Shown piece by piece: positions 18,653-30,039 of a stretch of 64,000 nt of DNA. The DNA comes from Williamsia herbipolensis (GTDB lineage Bacteria > Actinomycetota > Actinomycetes > Mycobacteriales > Mycobacteriaceae), in the NCBI RefSeq assembly GCF_000964005.1, contig NZ_JXYP01000021.1, positions 186,001 to 250,000 on the forward strand, given 5' to 3'. The notes below the pieces were generated by a model, which was not told where the DNA came from, searched no databases, and worked only from the letters and a program-made list of their open reading frames with translations. How positions within the stretch are numbered: the stretch's first letter is position 1; every line of letters begins with the position of its first letter. The position numbers and the translations under genes are program-made.

Positions 18653-20410
18653 GTGCGCACGTTGGTTCTGGGCGGTATCCGCTCGGGTAAGTCGGCGTAC
18701 GCCGAACAGATCATCTCTGCACGCGGCGATGCCGTCCGCTACCTCGCGACCGCGGCAACCCCTGCGACCGGCGACCCGGACTGGGCGTCGCGTATCGACG
18801 CCCACCGGGATCGGCGTCCCTCGACGTGGACGACCGTCGAGTCCGCCGACGTCGCCGGCGCGCTCCGGTCGGACCCCGCGACGCCCACCCTCGTCGACGA
18901 CCTCGGCAGCTGGGTCACCACCTACCTCGACGAGATCGGCGGATGGGACGCCCCGACGGTCGACCTGTCGTCCCGCACCGCCGACCTGTGTTCGGCGCTC
19001 GCCGCGACGACCGGTGACGTCGTGGTGGTCAGTCCCGAGGTCGGGTTGTCGCTCGTGGCACCGACGCCGGCCGGACGTCGGTTCCAGGACGAACTGGGCG
19101 CGGTCAACGCCGCTGTCGCCGCCGTGTGTGATCGCGTCGTGCTGCTCGTCGCCGGGCGGGTCGTCGAGCTCGACGACGCCGAGACCGTGTCGGTGGTCGC
19201 CGAGGCGCCATCGCGCGCCATCGATCCCGAGCCCGAGCCGACGGCCGTCGCGTCGACCCCGGAGCCCTCGACACCCGCGCACACCCCGTCGCCGCACACA
19301 CCCGACGCCGCGCCGAGCACGGTGGGCGACCACCACGACGCCGCCGACGAGTTCGACATCGTGCCGTCGCCGGATCACACCATCGGCGACGAGGCCCGCG
19401 GCCGACACATGATCCTGACCAAGCCCGCGGGGTCGCTGGGTCGGCTCGAGGAGATCTCCATCTGGGCGTCGGCGTGCCAGGGTGTCTGTCCGCCTGCGCC
19501 TTTCGCCCACCCGACGGTCGTGGTGTTCGCCGGCGACCACGGTGTCGCGCACGCGGGTGTGTCGGCGTACCCGCCCGAGGTGACCGGCCAGATGGTGGCC
19601 AACATCCTCTCCGGTGGTGCCGCGGTGAACGTGCTGGCGCGTCAAGCCGGGGTGGCCGTCCGCGTGGAGGACATCGGTGTCGACGCCGACACCGACGAGT
19701 CGGTACGCCGGTTCAAGGTGCGGCGCGGTTGCGGCGACCTGCGCACCACCGACACCCTCACCGCCGCCGAGACCAACGCCGCGCTCGCCAACGGTCGGGC
19801 GATCGCCGACGAGCTCATCGACTCCGGTGCCGATCTGCTGATCGCCGGGGACCTCGGTATCGGCAACACCACGCCGGCCGCGGTGCTCGTGGGCACCATC
19901 ACCGACACCGAACCGGTGGTGGTGGTCGGGCGCGGGACCGGTATCGACGACGCCGGCTGGATCCGCAAGACCGCCGCGATCCGCGACGGCATGCGGCGGG
20001 CCCGCGCGGTGTCGCGCTCCCCCATCGCGCTGCTCGCAGCGGTGGCCGGTGCCGATCTGACGGCCATGGCGGGATTCCTCGCCCAGGCCGCCCAACGCCG
20101 CACACCCGTCGTCCTCGACGGCCTGGTGGTCTCCGCGGCCGCGCTCGTCGCCGAGGATCTCGCGCCCGGTGCGGCGCAGTGGTGGATCGCCGGTCACCGT
20201 TCGGCCGAACCGGCGCATTCGATTGCGCTGCAACACCTCGCACTCGAGCCGGTGCTCGAGTTCTCCATGCGGCTCGGCGAGGGCAGCGGCGCGCTCACCG
20301 CCGTGCCGATCGTGCAGGCCGCCGTGGCCACGCTCGCCTCGATGGCCACCTTCAGCGACTCCGGGGTCAGCGAGCGATCCGCCGAGGCGGCGTCGACCGG
20401 GCGACGGTGA
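18653..20410 (+). CDS. CobU-CobT fusion: cobinamide kinase/guanylyltransferase plus DMB phosphoribosyltransferase
   Basis: A 585-residue two-domain protein for late cobalamin assembly. Residues 1-175 are CobU: Walker [15 protein letters not shown], then [13 protein letters not shown] and [24 protein letters not shown] Pro/Thr/Glu-rich linker of about 70 residues follows. From about residue 250 comes Cob[62 protein letters not shown] and the catalytic-Glu segment [12 protein letters not shown]. The fusion joins GDP-cobinamide formation and alpha-ribazole phosphate formation, the two inputs of CobS, encoded next. M. tuberculosis has these as separate genes. GTG 18653 fits the CobU N-terminus. 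Confidence 0.92.
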   Translation: MRTLVLGGIRSGKSAYAEQIISARGDAVRYLATAATPATGDPDWASRIDAHRDRRPSTWTTVESADVAGALRSDPATPTLVDDLGSWVTTYLDEIGGWDAPTVDLSSRTADLCSALAATTGDVVVVSPEVGLSLVAPTPAGRRFQDELGAVNAAVAAVCDRVVLLVAGRVVELDDAETVSVVAEAPSRAIDPEPEPTAVASTPEPSTPAHTPSPHTPDAAPSTVGDHHDAADEFDIVPSPDHTIGDEARGRHMILTKPAGSLGRLEEISIWASACQGVCPPAPFAHPTVVVFAGDHGVAHAGVSAYPPEVTGQMVANILSGGAAVNVLARQAGVAVRVEDIGVDADTDESVRRFKVRRGCGDLRTTDTLTAAETNAALANGRAIADELIDSGADLLIAGDLGIGNTTPAAVLVGTITDTEPVVVVGRGTGIDDAGWIRKTAAIRDGMRRARAVSRSPIALLAAVAGADLTAMAGFLAQAAQRRTPVVLDGLVVSAAALVAEDLAPGAAQWWIAGHRSAEPAHSIALQHLALEPVLEFSMRLGEGSGALTAVPIVQAAVATLASMATFSDSGVSERSAEAASTGRR

Positions 20411-21165
20411 CGACCGCCGGCCCGCTGCGCTCGGTGTGGCTGGCGGTGTCGTGGCTGACCGTTGTCCCGGTGCCCCAGCCGCGCACGGAGATCGACCGTG
20501 CGGCCGGTGCCGGTGCCATCGCGGCGAGTCCGCTCGTCGGTGTCGGTCTCGGAGGGGTGACCGGGGGTGTCGGGGCACTGCTGTCGCAGACGGCGCTGCC
20601 CCCGATCGTGGTCGGCGCGCTCGTCGTCGCCGTGCTCGGATTGCTCACGCGCGGAATGCACATCGACGGGCTGGCCGACACCGTCGACGGACTCGGGTGT
20701 TACGGCCCGCCGGACCGTGCCCGTGAGGTGATGCGCAGCGGCGGCGTGGGTCCGTTCGGTGCGGCTGCCCTCGTCGTGGTGATGCTGGCGCAGGCCGGAT
20801 CCCTCGGCGCGCTGGTCGAGGGCCACCACTGGTACGCGATCGCCGCCGCCGTCGCCGTGGGTCGCCTGACCGTCCCCATCGCGTGTCGCCGCGGACTACC
20901 GGCCGCGACAGGAGGATTCGGTGAACTGGTGGCCGACAGTCAGCGGTGGTCGATCGGTCTGTGGTCTCTGCTCGCCGTGGCGTGTGCGGTGGCGGTCGAC
21001 CTCGACAGCTGGTGGCGCGGTGTCGTCACGGTGGTCGTGATCGGCGCCGGCGCCTGGTTGCTGTCGGCGCACTGCGCCCGCCGGCTGGGCGGGGTCAGCG
21101 GCGACGTGCTCGGCGCAGGTGTCGAGATCGGGACCGCCGTCGCGCTCGTCGCCGTCGCGCTCTGA
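20407..21165 (+). CDS. cobS: Cobalamin synthase (adenosylcobinamide-GDP ribazoletransferase)
   Basis: A 252-residue integral membrane enzyme that joins adenosylcobinamide-GDP to alpha-ribazole (phosphate). The signature [39 protein letters not shown] is intact, with the Mg-binding DGLAD and a run of membrane helices. Its GTG start overlaps the cobU-cobT stop by 4 nt (GTGA), so both substrates and the condensing enzyme are translated together. Confidence 0.93.
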   Translation: MTTAGPLRSVWLAVSWLTVVPVPQPRTEIDRAAGAGAIAASPLVGVGLGGVTGGVGALLSQTALPPIVVGALVVAVLGLLTRGMHIDGLADTVDGLGCYGPPDRAREVMRSGGVGPFGAAALVVVMLAQAGSLGALVEGHHWYAIAAAVAVGRLTVPIACRRGLPAATGGFGELVADSQRWSIGLWSLLAVACAVAVDLDSWWRGVVTVVVIGAGAWLLSAHCARRLGGVSGDVLGAGVEIGTAVALVAVAL

Positions 21166-21183
21166 GACCAACGACCGGACCGG

Positions 21184-22287
21184 TCAGCCCCGGTGGAGCT
21201 CGGTCATCCAGCCGTGCGTGTCGGCGAACGTGCCGCGCTGGATGCCGGTGAGGGTGTCGCGCAGCGCGGTGGTGACCTCGCCGGGGCCGCCGTCGCCGAT
21301 GCGGTAGTCGTCGGTGTCGCCCTTGACGCGACCGACAGGGGTGATGACCGCCGCGGTCCCGCAGGCGAAGACCTCGGTGATGTCACCCGACGCCACACCC
21401 TTGCGCAGTTCCTCGCTGCTGACCTTGCGCTCCTCGACCGAGATACCCGCGTCGACCGAGAGCGACAGCAGCGAGTCGCGGGTGACACCGGGCAGCAGCG
21501 ATCCCGACAGCTCAGGGGTCACCAGACGTGCGTCGGCGCCCGACCCGAAGACGAAGAACAGGTTCATCCCGCCCATCTCCTCGATGAACCGGCGCTCGAT
21601 GGCGTCGAGCCACACCACCTGCTCGCATCCGTGCTCGGCGGCCTGCGCCTGCGCGAGCAGCGATGCGGCGTAGTTGCCGCCCGTCTTGGCGTCACCGATG
21701 CCGCCCGGCGCGGCACGCACGTACTCCGACGACAGCCACACGCTGACGGGCTTCACGCCCTGGGCAAAATAGGCGCCGGCCGGCGAGGCGATCACCACGT
21801 AGCGGTAGGTCTTCGACGGGCGGACACCGAGCGCGGCCTCGGTGGCGAACATGAACGGCCGGATGTAGAGCGAATCCTCACCGCCGGCCGACGGCACCCA
21901 GGCGTTGTCGGCGTCGAGGAGGGCGCGCAGCGAGGCGAGGAAGTCCTCCTCGGGCAGCTCGGGCATGGCCAGCCGCCGCGCCGACGAGTTGAGCCGACGT
22001 GCGTTGGCGTCGGGCCGGAACGAAGCGATCGACCCGTCGGGCTGCCGGTAGGCCTTGAGCCCCTCGAAGATCTCCTGCGCGTAGTGCAGGACCATCGCCG
22101 ACGGATCGAGGGCGATGGGGCCGTAGGGCAGCACCTGCGCCGAATGCCAGCCGCGGTCGGCGTCGTAATCGACGCTCACCATGTTGTCGGTGAAGTAGTT
22201 GCCGAAGCCGGGCGCCGCCAGGATCTCGGCACGGCGTGCCTCCGACACCGGATGCGGGTGCTCGGTTCGGGTGAACTCCATGGTCAT
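21184..22287 (-). CDS. ilvE: Branched-chain amino acid aminotransferase
   Basis: A 367-residue PLP enzyme of fold type IV that performs the last step of valine, leucine and isoleucine synthesis. Motifs include [30 protein letters not shown], the PLP-lysine region [30 protein letters not shown] and the C-terminal [15 protein letters not shown]. It matches Rv2210c. ATG 22287 is preceded by TAGGAT with a 6-nt spacer, a likely leaderless start. It lies tail to tail with cobS across 18 bp. Confidence 0.95.
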   Translation of the reverse strand: MTMEFTRTEHPHPVSEARRAEILAAPGFGNYFTDNMVSVDYDADRGWHSAQVLPYGPIALDPSAMVLHYAQEIFEGLKAYRQPDGSIASFRPDANARRLNSSARRLAMPELPEEDFLASLRALLDADNAWVPSAGGEDSLYIRPFMFATEAALGVRPSKTYRYVVIASPAGAYFAQGVKPVSVWLSSEYVRAAPGGIGDAKTGGNYAASLLAQAQAAEHGCEQVVWLDAIERRFIEEMGGMNLFFVFGSGADARLVTPELSGSLLPGVTRDSLLSLSVDAGISVEERKVSSEELRKGVASGDITEVFACGTAAVITPVGRVKGDTDDYRIGDGGPGEVTTALRDTLTGIQRGTFADTHGWMTELHRG

Positions 22288-22322
22288 CGGGCAATCCTAG
22301 CGCGTGGCACCTGTGCGCCGGC

Positions 22323-22352
22323 GTCGTCACCCGCGCCCACGCGCGTGACGAC
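22323..22352 (-). terminator. Terminator hairpin between gcvT and ilvE
   Basis: An 8-bp perfect stem (GTCGTCAC/GTGACGAC) extended by an inner CGCG pairing abuts the gcvT stop codon. It should end the gcvT message before ilvE, which has its own -10-like box. Confidence 0.65.
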
Positions 22353-23465
22353 TCAGCTGGTGCTGGTCTCCACGAACGGCGGTGCCACGACCTCGCATTC
22401 GAGGTCGCGACCGCGCACGTCGACGACCACGCGGTCACCGTCGGCGACACCGGGAGCGGTGTCGATCAGCGCGAGCGCGATGCCCTGCTTCAACGTCGGC
22501 GAGAAGGTGCCCGAGGTGCACAACCCGATCGCCGTCCCCGCGGCGTCGCGCACCACGCAGTCCGCGCGCGGGACACCGCGGCCGACCGCCTTGAGACCGC
22601 GCAGGCGTCGCGTCGGTCCCGACTCCTTCTCGGCCAGAAGCGCGTCACGACCGAAGAACTCGTCCTTCTTCCACCCGACGGCCCAGCCACACCGCGCCTG
22701 CAGCGGACTGATGTCGAGTGACAGTTCGTGTCCGTGCAGCGGGTAACCCATCTCGGTGCGCAGGGTGTCGCGCGCGCCCAGACCCGCGGGCAGCCCGCCC
22801 GCCTCGGTCACCGCGGCGAGCACCACCTCGAACACCTCGGCGGTGTCGTCCCACGCCGGCAGGAGCTCGAACCCACGCTCGCCGGTGTAGCCGGTCCGGC
22901 ACACCCGGATCGTGCGCGAACGTCCGCCGATCGCGAGTTCGGCGTCGACGTAGGACATGTACCCCATCTCGGTGGGCAGCCCGATCGCGGTCAGGACCTC
23001 CGCCGAGCGCGGTCCCTGCACGGCGAGCACACCGTACTCACGGCGACGATCGCGGACGGAGATGTCGGCGGGCGCGGCCGCGGCCAGCGCGGCCACGACG
23101 GCGGCGGTGTTCGCGGCGTTGGGGACGAGGAACACCTCGTCGTCGGACACCCAGTAGGCGATGAGGTCGTCGATCACGCCGCCGGACTCGTCGGTGCACA
23201 GGGTGTACTGCGCCCGACCCGGTTCGATCTTCCTCAGATCGTTGGTGAGACAACGGTTCACGAACTCCGCGGCCCCCGGACCGGTCACCGACGCCTTGCC
23301 GAGGTGGCTCACGTCGAACACACCGACGACCTCCCGCACCGCGGCGTGCTCGGCTACGGTGCCGGAATACGACACCGGCATCAGCCATCCGCCGAACTCG
23401 GCGAACGCGGCGCCGATCCGCTCGTGGACGGCGTGGATCGGTCCGTGCAGGGGTGCGTCACTCAT
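22353..23465 (-). CDS. gcvT: Glycine cleavage system T protein (aminomethyltransferase)
   Basis: A 370-residue folate-dependent enzyme that releases ammonia from the aminomethyl-lipoyl H protein and makes methylene-tetrahydrofolate. Recognised parts are [44 protein letters not shown], the folate-site [13 protein letters not shown] and [21 protein letters not shown]. No gcvH or gcvP is nearby. ATG 23465 is chosen; it is preceded by TAGGTT with 7 nt between, suggesting a leaderless start. A TTG three codons upstream gives the longer frame but is unlikely. Confidence 0.94.
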   Translation of the reverse strand: MSDAPLHGPIHAVHERIGAAFAEFGGWLMPVSYSGTVAEHAAVREVVGVFDVSHLGKASVTGPGAAEFVNRCLTNDLRKIEPGRAQYTLCTDESGGVIDDLIAYWVSDDEVFLVPNAANTAAVVAALAAAAPADISVRDRRREYGVLAVQGPRSAEVLTAIGLPTEMGYMSYVDAELAIGGRSRTIRVCRTGYTGERGFELLPAWDDTAEVFEVVLAAVTEAGGLPAGLGARDTLRTEMGYPLHGHELSLDISPLQARCGWAVGWKKDEFFGRDALLAEKESGPTRRLRGLKAVGRGVPRADCVVRDAAGTAIGLCTSGTFSPTLKQGIALALIDTAPGVADGDRVVVDVRGRDLECEVVAPPFVETSTS

Positions 23466-23578
23466 GGCAGACAACCTATCTGCCCTCGCCCACGGCCGTC
23501 ACCGCCGCAGCCGCGCACGCCCACTAGGCTCGATCCCGATCACCGCGAACGAGAGATGCCGACGAAAGAGATGCCCGT

Positions 23579-25114
23579 ATGAGCAGCGCCCCGGACCGAC
23601 AGCTCGGACCCGATCTGGCCATCGCGACCTCGATCGGCGAGACCGCCGACGTGCTCGTCATCGGGCTCGTGAACGGCGCCGAGGGTGACTCGCCCCAGGA
23701 GCCCGTGGTCGGTGACGGTCTCCTCGACGACACCCAGCTCTCCGAGATCTCGGCGTCGCTGACCGCGGTCGGCGCGTCGGCCGGGGCCGGCGAGGTCAGC
23801 CGGATCGTGGCGCCCGCCTCGATCGGTGCGGCCAGCATCCTCGCCGTCGGCATGGGTGCGCGGTCGGCACTCGACGAGCCCGACACCGTGCGCCGGGCCG
23901 CCGGTGTCGCCGCACGCAACCTCACCGGCGTCGAGCGGGCGCTGACCACACTGTCGACGGTCGACCTCGGTGCCGCGGCCGAGGGGTTCTTCCTCGGCGC
24001 CTACCGATTCGAGGAGTTCCGCTCGGACAAGACCCGCTCGACGAAGGCCCCGCTGGCCTCGGTGGCGTTGCTGCCCGGCGGCGCGACCGGCGACGCCCCA
24101 CGCCGTGACCCCGCGGCCGAACTGGACCGCGCGCGATCGATCGCCACCGCCGTCGCCGTGGCCCGCGACTTCGTCAACACACCGCCGAGTCACCTCTATC
24201 CCGAGGAGTTCGCCGACCGTGCCCGCGCGCTGGGCGAATCGGCCGGGCTCCAGATCGAGATCCTCGACGACACCGCCCTGATCGAGCAGGGGTACGGCGG
24301 CATCGTCGGTGTGGGCAAGGGCAGTTCGCGCCTGCCGCGTCTCGTGCGCCTCGCCTACCGCAGTGGTGCGACCGACGCGAAGAAGGTCGCGCTCGTGGGC
24401 AAGGGCGTCACCTTCGACACCGGCGGCATCTCCATCAAGCCCGCCGCGGGCATGGAGAACATGACCTCCGACATGGGCGGTGCCGCGGCCGTGGTGGCCA
24501 CGGTCGTGCTCGCCGCGCAGCTGGGAGTCGGTGTCGATGTGACCGCGACGGTCCCGATGGCCGAGAACATGCCGTCGTCGACCGCGCAGCGTCCCGGCGA
24601 CGTCCTCACCCAGTACGGCGGCATCACCGTCGAGGTCATCAACACCGATGCCGAGGGACGGTTGATCCTGGCCGACGCCATCGTCCGCGCCTGCGCCGAC
24701 GACCCCGACTACCTCATCGACACCGCCACGCTGACCGGCGCGCAGATGGTCGCGCTGGGTACCCGCACCCCGGGCGTGATGGGCACCGACGACTTCCGCG
24801 ACCGCGTCGCCGGGATCTCGCGGCGCATCGGCGAGAACGGCTGGGCGATGCCCTTCCCCGAGGAGCTGTCGGCGGACCTCAAGTCCCGGGTGGCCGATCT
24901 CGCGAACGTCACCAACCATCGCTGGGGCGGGATGCTCTCGGCGGGGATCTTCCTGCGCGAGTTCGTCGCCGACGGTGTCGAGTGGGCGCACATCGACGTC
25001 GCCGGCCCCGCCTTCAACACCGGCGGCCCGTGGGGCTACACACCCAAGGGCGGTACCGGTGTCCCGGTGCGCACGATGATCAGCGTCATCGAGGACATCG
25101 CCGCACTCGGCTGA
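23579..25114 (+). CDS. pepB: Leucyl aminopeptidase (M17)
   Basis: A 511-residue cytosolic two-metal aminopeptidase. After the regulatory N-terminal macro-like domain, the catalytic domain has the metal and active-site motifs [19 protein letters not shown] (Lys and Asp), [11 protein letters not shown] and the M17 signature [29 protein letters not shown] and [22 protein letters not shown] close the domain. A TAGGCT hexamer near 23524 could drive it with a roughly 40-nt leader; GAAAGAG precedes the ATG. The 213-bp gap after the stop contains an ACCCTA-CGGG-TAGGGT palindrome (25202-25217). Confidence 0.94.
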   Translation: MSSAPDRQLGPDLAIATSIGETADVLVIGLVNGAEGDSPQEPVVGDGLLDDTQLSEISASLTAVGASAGAGEVSRIVAPASIGAASILAVGMGARSALDEPDTVRRAAGVAARNLTGVERALTTLSTVDLGAAAEGFFLGAYRFEEFRSDKTRSTKAPLASVALLPGGATGDAPRRDPAAELDRARSIATAVAVARDFVNTPPSHLYPEEFADRARALGESAGLQIEILDDTALIEQGYGGIVGVGKGSSRLPRLVRLAYRSGATDAKKVALVGKGVTFDTGGISIKPAAGMENMTSDMGGAAAVVATVVLAAQLGVGVDVTATVPMAENMPSSTAQRPGDVLTQYGGITVEVINTDAEGRLILADAIVRACADDPDYLIDTATLTGAQMVALGTRTPGVMGTDDFRDRVAGISRRIGENGWAMPFPEELSADLKSRVADLANVTNHRWGGMLSAGIFLREFVADGVEWAHIDVAGPAFNTGGPWGYTPKGGTGVPVRTMISVIEDIAALG

Positions 25115-25201
25115 GCCCGCCCGACACGTCCGACGCCGTCGCATCGCGATGCCCACTCGGCGGCGACAAGCCGGTGGTCCACACCGCCCCCGCGAACGCC
25201 G

Positions 25202-25217
25202 ACCCTACGGGTAGGGT
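25202..25217 (+). promoter_or_regulatory. Palindrome with -10-like TAGGGT upstream of the E2 gene
   Basis: ACCCTA-CGGG-TAGGGT is a perfect 6-bp inverted repeat 110 nt before the E2 start. Its right half is a plausible -10 box, so it may be a promoter overlapping a small operator. No regulator is known from this window. Confidence 0.35.
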
Positions 25218-25327
25218 TTCGACACGGAGGCGTTCGCGCCTCCACCGACCTGCTGCCTGTGCGCCACACCCGCTGCGAACAGGTTCGCGACCGAACCACC
25301 GGAACACGAGTCGAGGAGTCGACAATC

Positions 25328-27196
25328 ATGGCCTTCTCCGTCCAGATGCCCGCCCTGGGTGAAAGCGTCACCGAGGGAACAGTCACCCGGTGGCTCAAGC
25401 AGGAGGGCGACGAGGTCACCGAGGACGAGCCGTTGCTCGAGGTCTCGACCGACAAGGTCGACACCGAGATCCCCGCTCCCACTTCCGGTGTGCTGACGAA
25501 GATCCTGGCCCAGGAGGACGACGTCGTCGAGGTCGGCGGCGCACTCGCCGAGATCGGTGACGCCGACGAGGCGAGCGGTTCGTCCGACGACTCCGGCTCC
25601 GACGATTCCGGTTCCGACGACTCGGCCGACGAGGCCGGCGGAACCGCACCCACCGACGCCGAGGGCGACTCCCCCGCCGACGAACCCGAGCCGTCGGCCG
25701 ACGCCGACGAGCCGGCGAAGAAGCCGACCGCGGGCACGAAGTCCGGCGGCAGCTCCGAGGGCACCGACGTCACCATGCCCGAGCTCGGCGAGTCGGTCAC
25801 CGAGGGCACCGTCACCAACTGGCTGAAGTCGGTCGGCGACGAGGTCGCCGAGGACGAGCCGCTGCTCGAGGTCTCCACCGACAAGGTCGACACCGAGATC
25901 CCGTCGCCGGTCGCCGGCACCCTGCTCGAGATCATCGCGAACGAGGACGACGTCGTCGAGGTCGGTGGCCGCCTGGCGGTCATCGGGTCCGCCGACGCCG
26001 CATCGTCGGGTTCCGACGAACCCGAACCCGAACCCGAGCCCGAGCCCGAGAAGGAGCCGGAGCCCGAGGCGAAGTCCGAGCCCGAGAAGCCCGAGCCCGA
26101 GAAGGAGCCCGAGCCGACGAGCACGAAGACCGAGGAGTCGAAGCGCGAGCCCGAGACCCCGCCGTCGTCGTCGGAGACCGGTGAGAAGCCCGAGCCCGAT
26201 GCGGAGGCATCGGACTCCTCGTCCGAGAGCACCTCGTCGACGCCGTACGTGACCCCGCTGGTGCGCAAGCTCGCGGGTGAGAACAACGTGGACCTCGACT
26301 CGATCAAGGGCACCGGTGTCGGCGGACGCATCCGCAAGCAGGATGTGCTGGCCGCGGCCGAGGCCGCCAAGGCGCCCGCCCAGGAGGAGAAGGCCGCTCC
26401 CGCGGCCTCGGCCCCCTCGGCTCCCACCGAGACGAGGTCGGCGCCCAAGGGCGTGCGTCCCGAGCTCGCCGAGCTGCGCGGGACCACCCAGAAGGTCAAC
26501 CGCATCCGTCTCATCACGGCGAAGAAGACCCGCGAGTCGCTGCAGACCAGCGCGCAGCTCACGCAGGTCTTTGAGGTCGACCTGACCCGCGTCGTCGCCC
26601 TGCGCGCCGCGGCGAAGGCGTCGTTCAAGGCCTCGGAGGGCGTCAACCTGACCTACCTCCCCATCATCGCCAAGGCGACGGTGGAGGCACTCAAGGCGCA
26701 CCCGAACGTCAACGCCAGCATCGACGAGGACGCCAAGGAGATCACCTACCACGGGTCGGTGAACCTCGGTATCGCGGTCGACACCGAGCAGGGACTCCTG
26801 TCGCCGGTGATCCACAACGCCGACGACCTGTCGATCGCCGGGCTCGCCCGCGCGATCGCCGACATCGCTTCGCGGGCACGGGAGAACAAGCTCAAGCCCG
26901 ACGAGTTGGCCGGTGGCACGTTCACCATCACCAACATCGGCAGCCAGGGCGCGCTCTTCGACACCCCGATCCTGGTCCCGCCGCAGGCGGCCATGCTCGG
27001 TACGGGTGCCATCGTCAAGCGCCCCACCGTGATCACCGCCGAGGACGGTTCGGAGTCGATCGCCGTGCGCTCGATGTCGTTCCTGCCGTTGACCTATGAC
27101 CACCGGCTGATCGACGGCGCCGACGCCGGCCGCTTCCTCACCACGGTCAAGCATCGTCTGGAAGAAGCGGCGTTCGGGGCGGACCTGGGAGTCTGA
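25328..27196 (+). CDS. dlaT: 2-oxoacid dehydrogenase E2, dihydrolipoyl acyltransferase with two lipoyl domains
   Basis: A 622-residue E2 core subunit (Rv2215-like, also called sucB). Two nearly identical lipoyl domains at residues 1-77 and about 147-223 carry lipoyl lysines K43 and K186, each in [14 protein letters not shown]. Between and after them lie low-complexity acidic linkers, the second a long [12 protein letters not shown] run. An E3-binding domain ([35 protein letters not shown]) precedes the catalytic acyltransferase domain ending with TYDHRLIDG (H592, D596). In mycobacteria this E2 serves pyruvate dehydrogenase and peroxynitrite defence. ATG 25328 has GAGGAG 9 nt upstream. It is followed within one operon by lipB and lipA, which attach its cofactor. 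Confidence 0.94.
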   Translation: MAFSVQMPALGESVTEGTVTRWLKQEGDEVTEDEPLLEVSTDKVDTEIPAPTSGVLTKILAQEDDVVEVGGALAEIGDADEASGSSDDSGSDDSGSDDSADEAGGTAPTDAEGDSPADEPEPSADADEPAKKPTAGTKSGGSSEGTDVTMPELGESVTEGTVTNWLKSVGDEVAEDEPLLEVSTDKVDTEIPSPVAGTLLEIIANEDDVVEVGGRLAVIGSADAASSGSDEPEPEPEPEPEKEPEPEAKSEPEKPEPEKEPEPTSTKTEESKREPETPPSSSETGEKPEPDAEASDSSSESTSSTPYVTPLVRKLAGENNVDLDSIKGTGVGGRIRKQDVLAAAEAAKAPAQEEKAAPAASAPSAPTETRSAPKGVRPELAELRGTTQKVNRIRLITAKKTRESLQTSAQLTQVFEVDLTRVVALRAAAKASFKASEGVNLTYLPIIAKATVEALKAHPNVNASIDEDAKEITYHGSVNLGIAVDTEQGLLSPVIHNADDLSIAGLARAIADIASRARENKLKPDELAGGTFTITNIGSQGALFDTPILVPPQAAMLGTGAIVKRPTVITAEDGSESIAVRSMSFLPLTYDHRLIDGADAGRFLTTVKHRLEEAAFGADLGV

Positions 27197-28125
27197 TGCG
27201 GGTGGCGATCGCCGGTTCGTCCGGCCTGATCGGTACCGCACTCACCGCGTCGCTCCGTTCCGACGGGCACGAGGTGCGGCGCCTGGTGCGCCACGAGCCG
27301 CGGACGCCCGACGAGATCGGTTGGGCGCCGGAGTCGTTCGGGTTGACCCCGGACGCGCTCGACGGAGTCGACGCCGTGGTCAACCTCTGCGGAGTGGGCA
27401 TCGGCAACCGGCCGTGGTCGGGCGAGTTCAAGCAGAAGCTCCGCGACAGCCGCATGGTGCCGACGCAGGTGCTCGCTGACGCGATCCTCGCGACCGACGT
27501 CCCGGTGTTCGTCAGCTCCAGCGCCACCGGCATCTACGGCTTCGGATCCGACGGCGCCGGTGATCACGCGAGTGGGGACCTCGCGAGCGGTGACGGCGCC
27601 TTCCCCGAGATGACCGAGGACAGCCCGGCGGGCAGCGGCTTCCTCGCCGAGCTCGCCAAGGACTGGGAGCGCACCGCGGCACTGGCGACCGACGCTCGTG
27701 TCGTCGCCATCCGTACCGCGCCGGTGCTCTCGCCGTCCGGTGGTCTGCTGGGCAAGTTGCGTCCGCTGTTCAAGCTCGGACTCGGCGGCAAACTCGGTGC
27801 AGGCCACCAGTACATGTCGTGGATCACCCTCGTCGACCACGTCCGCGCGGTCCGGTTCGTGCTCGACAACGACCTGTCGGGACCGGTCAACCTCACCGCA
27901 CCGCAACCGGTCACGAACACCGAGTTCACCGCCGCCTTCGGTCGTTCGGTGCACCGACCGGCCATCCTGCCGGTGCCGGCCCCACTGCTGCGCCTCGCCG
28001 GCGGCGAACTCGCCCGCGAGATGCTGCTCGGCGGCCAGCGCGCCGTCCCGAAGGTGCTCACCGACAACGGGTTCACCTTCGTCCACCCCACCATCGACGA
28101 CGGCATGGAGTACGCCAATGCCTGA
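27196..28125 (+). CDS. TIGR01777 family NAD(P)-dependent epimerase
   Basis: A 309-residue extended SDR protein of the YfcH/SulA family. It has the N-terminal nucleotide site [19 protein letters not shown] (GxxGxxG), [38 protein letters not shown], and the C-terminal DUF1731-like segment ending in the proline-rich [29 protein letters not shown]. The substrate is unknown. The ATG overlaps the last base of the E2 stop (TGATG), and the gene sits between the E2 gene and lipB exactly as Rv2216 does, so a link to lipoyl metabolism or to the envelope is possible but unproven. Confidence 0.88.
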   Translation: MRVAIAGSSGLIGTALTASLRSDGHEVRRLVRHEPRTPDEIGWAPESFGLTPDALDGVDAVVNLCGVGIGNRPWSGEFKQKLRDSRMVPTQVLADAILATDVPVFVSSSATGIYGFGSDGAGDHASGDLASGDGAFPEMTEDSPAGSGFLAELAKDWERTAALATDARVVAIRTAPVLSPSGGLLGKLRPLFKLGLGGKLGAGHQYMSWITLVDHVRAVRFVLDNDLSGPVNLTAPQPVTNTEFTAAFGRSVHRPAILPVPAPLLRLAGGELAREMLLGGQRAVPKVLTDNGFTFVHPTIDDGMEYANA

Positions 28126-28903
28126 CCGGCCGCTCGGCGGTCGGGCGGCGGCGAGCGCCCGCCGCGTCGACACTCCCATCGAGGTCCGGTCGTCGGGACT
28201 CGTGGAGTACGCCGAGGCCTTCGCCGAGCAACACCGTCTCGCGGCCGACCGCGCCGACGGAATCCTCGACCACGACGTGCTGGTGCTGCTCGAACACCCG
28301 CCGGTCTACACCGCGGGCAAGCGGACGGCGCCCGAGGACAGGCCGTCGGACGGAACCCCGGTCGTCGACGTCGACCGCGGCGGCAAGATCACCTGGCACG
28401 GACCGGGACAACTGGTGGGGTACCCCATCGTCGCTCTCGCCGAGCCGCTCGACGTCGTCGACTACGTACGCCGCATCGAGGAGGCCATGATCGCGGTCTG
28501 CGCATCGCTCGGTGTGACCGCCGGACGCGTCGAGGGACGGTCCGGCGCCTGGGTCGCGGCCGATCCGGCGACCGGGCGTCCCGAACGCAAGGTGGGGGCG
28601 ATCGGCATCCGCGTGGCCCGCGGTGTCGCGCTGCACGGTTTCGCGCTGAACTGCGAACCCGATCTGTCGGCCTTCGGGACCATCGTCCCGTGCGGGATCC
28701 CCGACGCCGGGGTGACCTCGCTCGCCGCCGAACTCGGTCATCGCGTGCCGGTCGACTCCGTCCGCGAAGCCGTCGCCGACGCAGTCGCCGCAGCGCTCGA
28801 CGGCACGCTCACGGTGGGTGCCGCCGACGCCGAGCGCGCCGCGGCGGCGAGCACCGCGCCCGAGGTGCCGCTGGTCGGGCACGGCGTAGCATCGACACGG
28901 TGA
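28118..28903 (+). CDS. lipB: Octanoyltransferase
   Basis: A 261-residue enzyme that moves octanoate from ACP to lipoyl domains. Family motifs are [14 protein letters not shown], the central [60 protein letters not shown] with the catalytic Lys and Cys of the acyl-enzyme. ATG 28118 overlaps the epimerase gene by 8 nt. Its stop overlaps lipA by 4 nt (GTGA). A C-terminal Ala-rich tail of about 40 residues extends beyond the usual fold. Confidence 0.95.
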   Translation: MPDRPLGGRAAASARRVDTPIEVRSSGLVEYAEAFAEQHRLAADRADGILDHDVLVLLEHPPVYTAGKRTAPEDRPSDGTPVVDVDRGGKITWHGPGQLVGYPIVALAEPLDVVDYVRRIEEAMIAVCASLGVTAGRVEGRSGAWVAADPATGRPERKVGAIGIRVARGVALHGFALNCEPDLSAFGTIVPCGIPDAGVTSLAAELGHRVPVDSVREAVADAVAAALDGTLTVGAADAERAAAASTAPEVPLVGHGVASTR

Positions 28904-29967
28904 CTGTTCACCAGGACCATTCCCCGAACACCGCCCCGGCCACCACCGATGCGGCCGCCACGGCCCCGGCGGGCCGTAAGCTCCTGCGCCTCGAGGTGCG
29001 CAACGCGCAGACCCCGATCGAACGCAAGCCCGAGTGGATCCGCACCCGCGCGACGATGGGCCCGGAGTTCACCGAGCTCAAGAAACTCGTCAAGCGTGAG
29101 GGCCTGCACACTGTCTGCGAGGAAGCCGGCTGCCCCAACATCTACGAGTGCTGGGAAGACCGTGAGGCCACGTTCCTCATCGGCGGCGAACAGTGCACCC
29201 GTCGGTGCGACTTCTGCCAGATCGACACCGGCAAGCCCGACGACCTCGACCGCGACGAGCCCCGTCGCGTCGCCGAGAGCGTGCAGGCCATGGGTCTGCG
29301 GTACTCGACCATCACCGGGGTCGCGCGCGACGACCTGCCCGACGGCGGGGCGTGGCTCTACGCCGAGACCGTCCGCGAGATCAAGCGCCTCAACCCGTCG
29401 ACCGGTGTCGAGCTGCTGATCCCCGACTTCAACAACGAGCCCGATCAGCTGGCCGAGGTGTTCGGGTCGCGACCGGAGGTGTTGGCGCACAACGTCGAGA
29501 CGGTGCCGAGGATCTTCAAGCGCATCCGCCCCGCCTTCCGGTACCAGCGCAGCCTCGACGTGATCACCGCTGCCCGCGACGCGGGCCTGGTCACCAAGTC
29601 GAACCTGATCCTCGGCATGGGAGAGACACCCGACGAGGTGCGCGAGGGTCTCGCCGACCTGCACGACGCAGGCTGCGACATCATCACGATCACCCAGTAC
29701 CTGCGCCCCTCACCCCGTCATCACCCGGTCGACCGGTGGGTCAAGCCCGAGGAGTTCGTCGAGCACTCCGACTTCGCGACCGAACTCGGCTTCGCCGGCG
29801 TGATGGCCGGTCCGCTGGTGCGGTCGTCATACCGCGCGGGACGCCTCTACGCGCAGGCGATGCGGCGCCACGGTCGCGAACTGCCGGAGTCGATGGCGCA
29901 CCTGGCCGACGAGTCGGGCGCCTCGCAGGAGGCCACCTCGGTGCTCTCCCGCCTCGCCGCCCGCTGA
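28900..29967 (+). CDS. lipA: Lipoyl synthase, radical SAM
   Basis: A 355-residue enzyme that inserts two sulfur atoms into protein-bound octanoate. The auxiliary cluster cysteines are in [13 protein letters not shown] and the radical SAM triad in CTRRCDFCQ. The C-terminal substrate region has [15 protein letters not shown] with the conserved RSSY serine. GTG 28900 overlaps the lipB stop. Together with the E2 gene and lipB it makes a complete local route from octanoyl-ACP to lipoylated E2. The 72-bp gap after the stop contains the promoter of the DUF4191 gene. Confidence 0.96.
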   Translation: MTVHQDHSPNTAPATTDAAATAPAGRKLLRLEVRNAQTPIERKPEWIRTRATMGPEFTELKKLVKREGLHTVCEEAGCPNIYECWEDREATFLIGGEQCTRRCDFCQIDTGKPDDLDRDEPRRVAESVQAMGLRYSTITGVARDDLPDGGAWLYAETVREIKRLNPSTGVELLIPDFNNEPDQLAEVFGSRPEVLAHNVETVPRIFKRIRPAFRYQRSLDVITAARDAGLVTKSNLILGMGETPDEVREGLADLHDAGCDIITITQYLRPSPRHHPVDRWVKPEEFVEHSDFATELGFAGVMAGPLVRSSYRAGRLYAQAMRRHGRELPESMAHLADESGASQEATSVLSRLAAR

Positions 29968-30039
29968 CCCAGGAGCCGTCGGCGACCGATCCCACCGCCC
30001 GCGACGATCGGTGTGCGTGCCGCCAGTATCCTGAACCCC

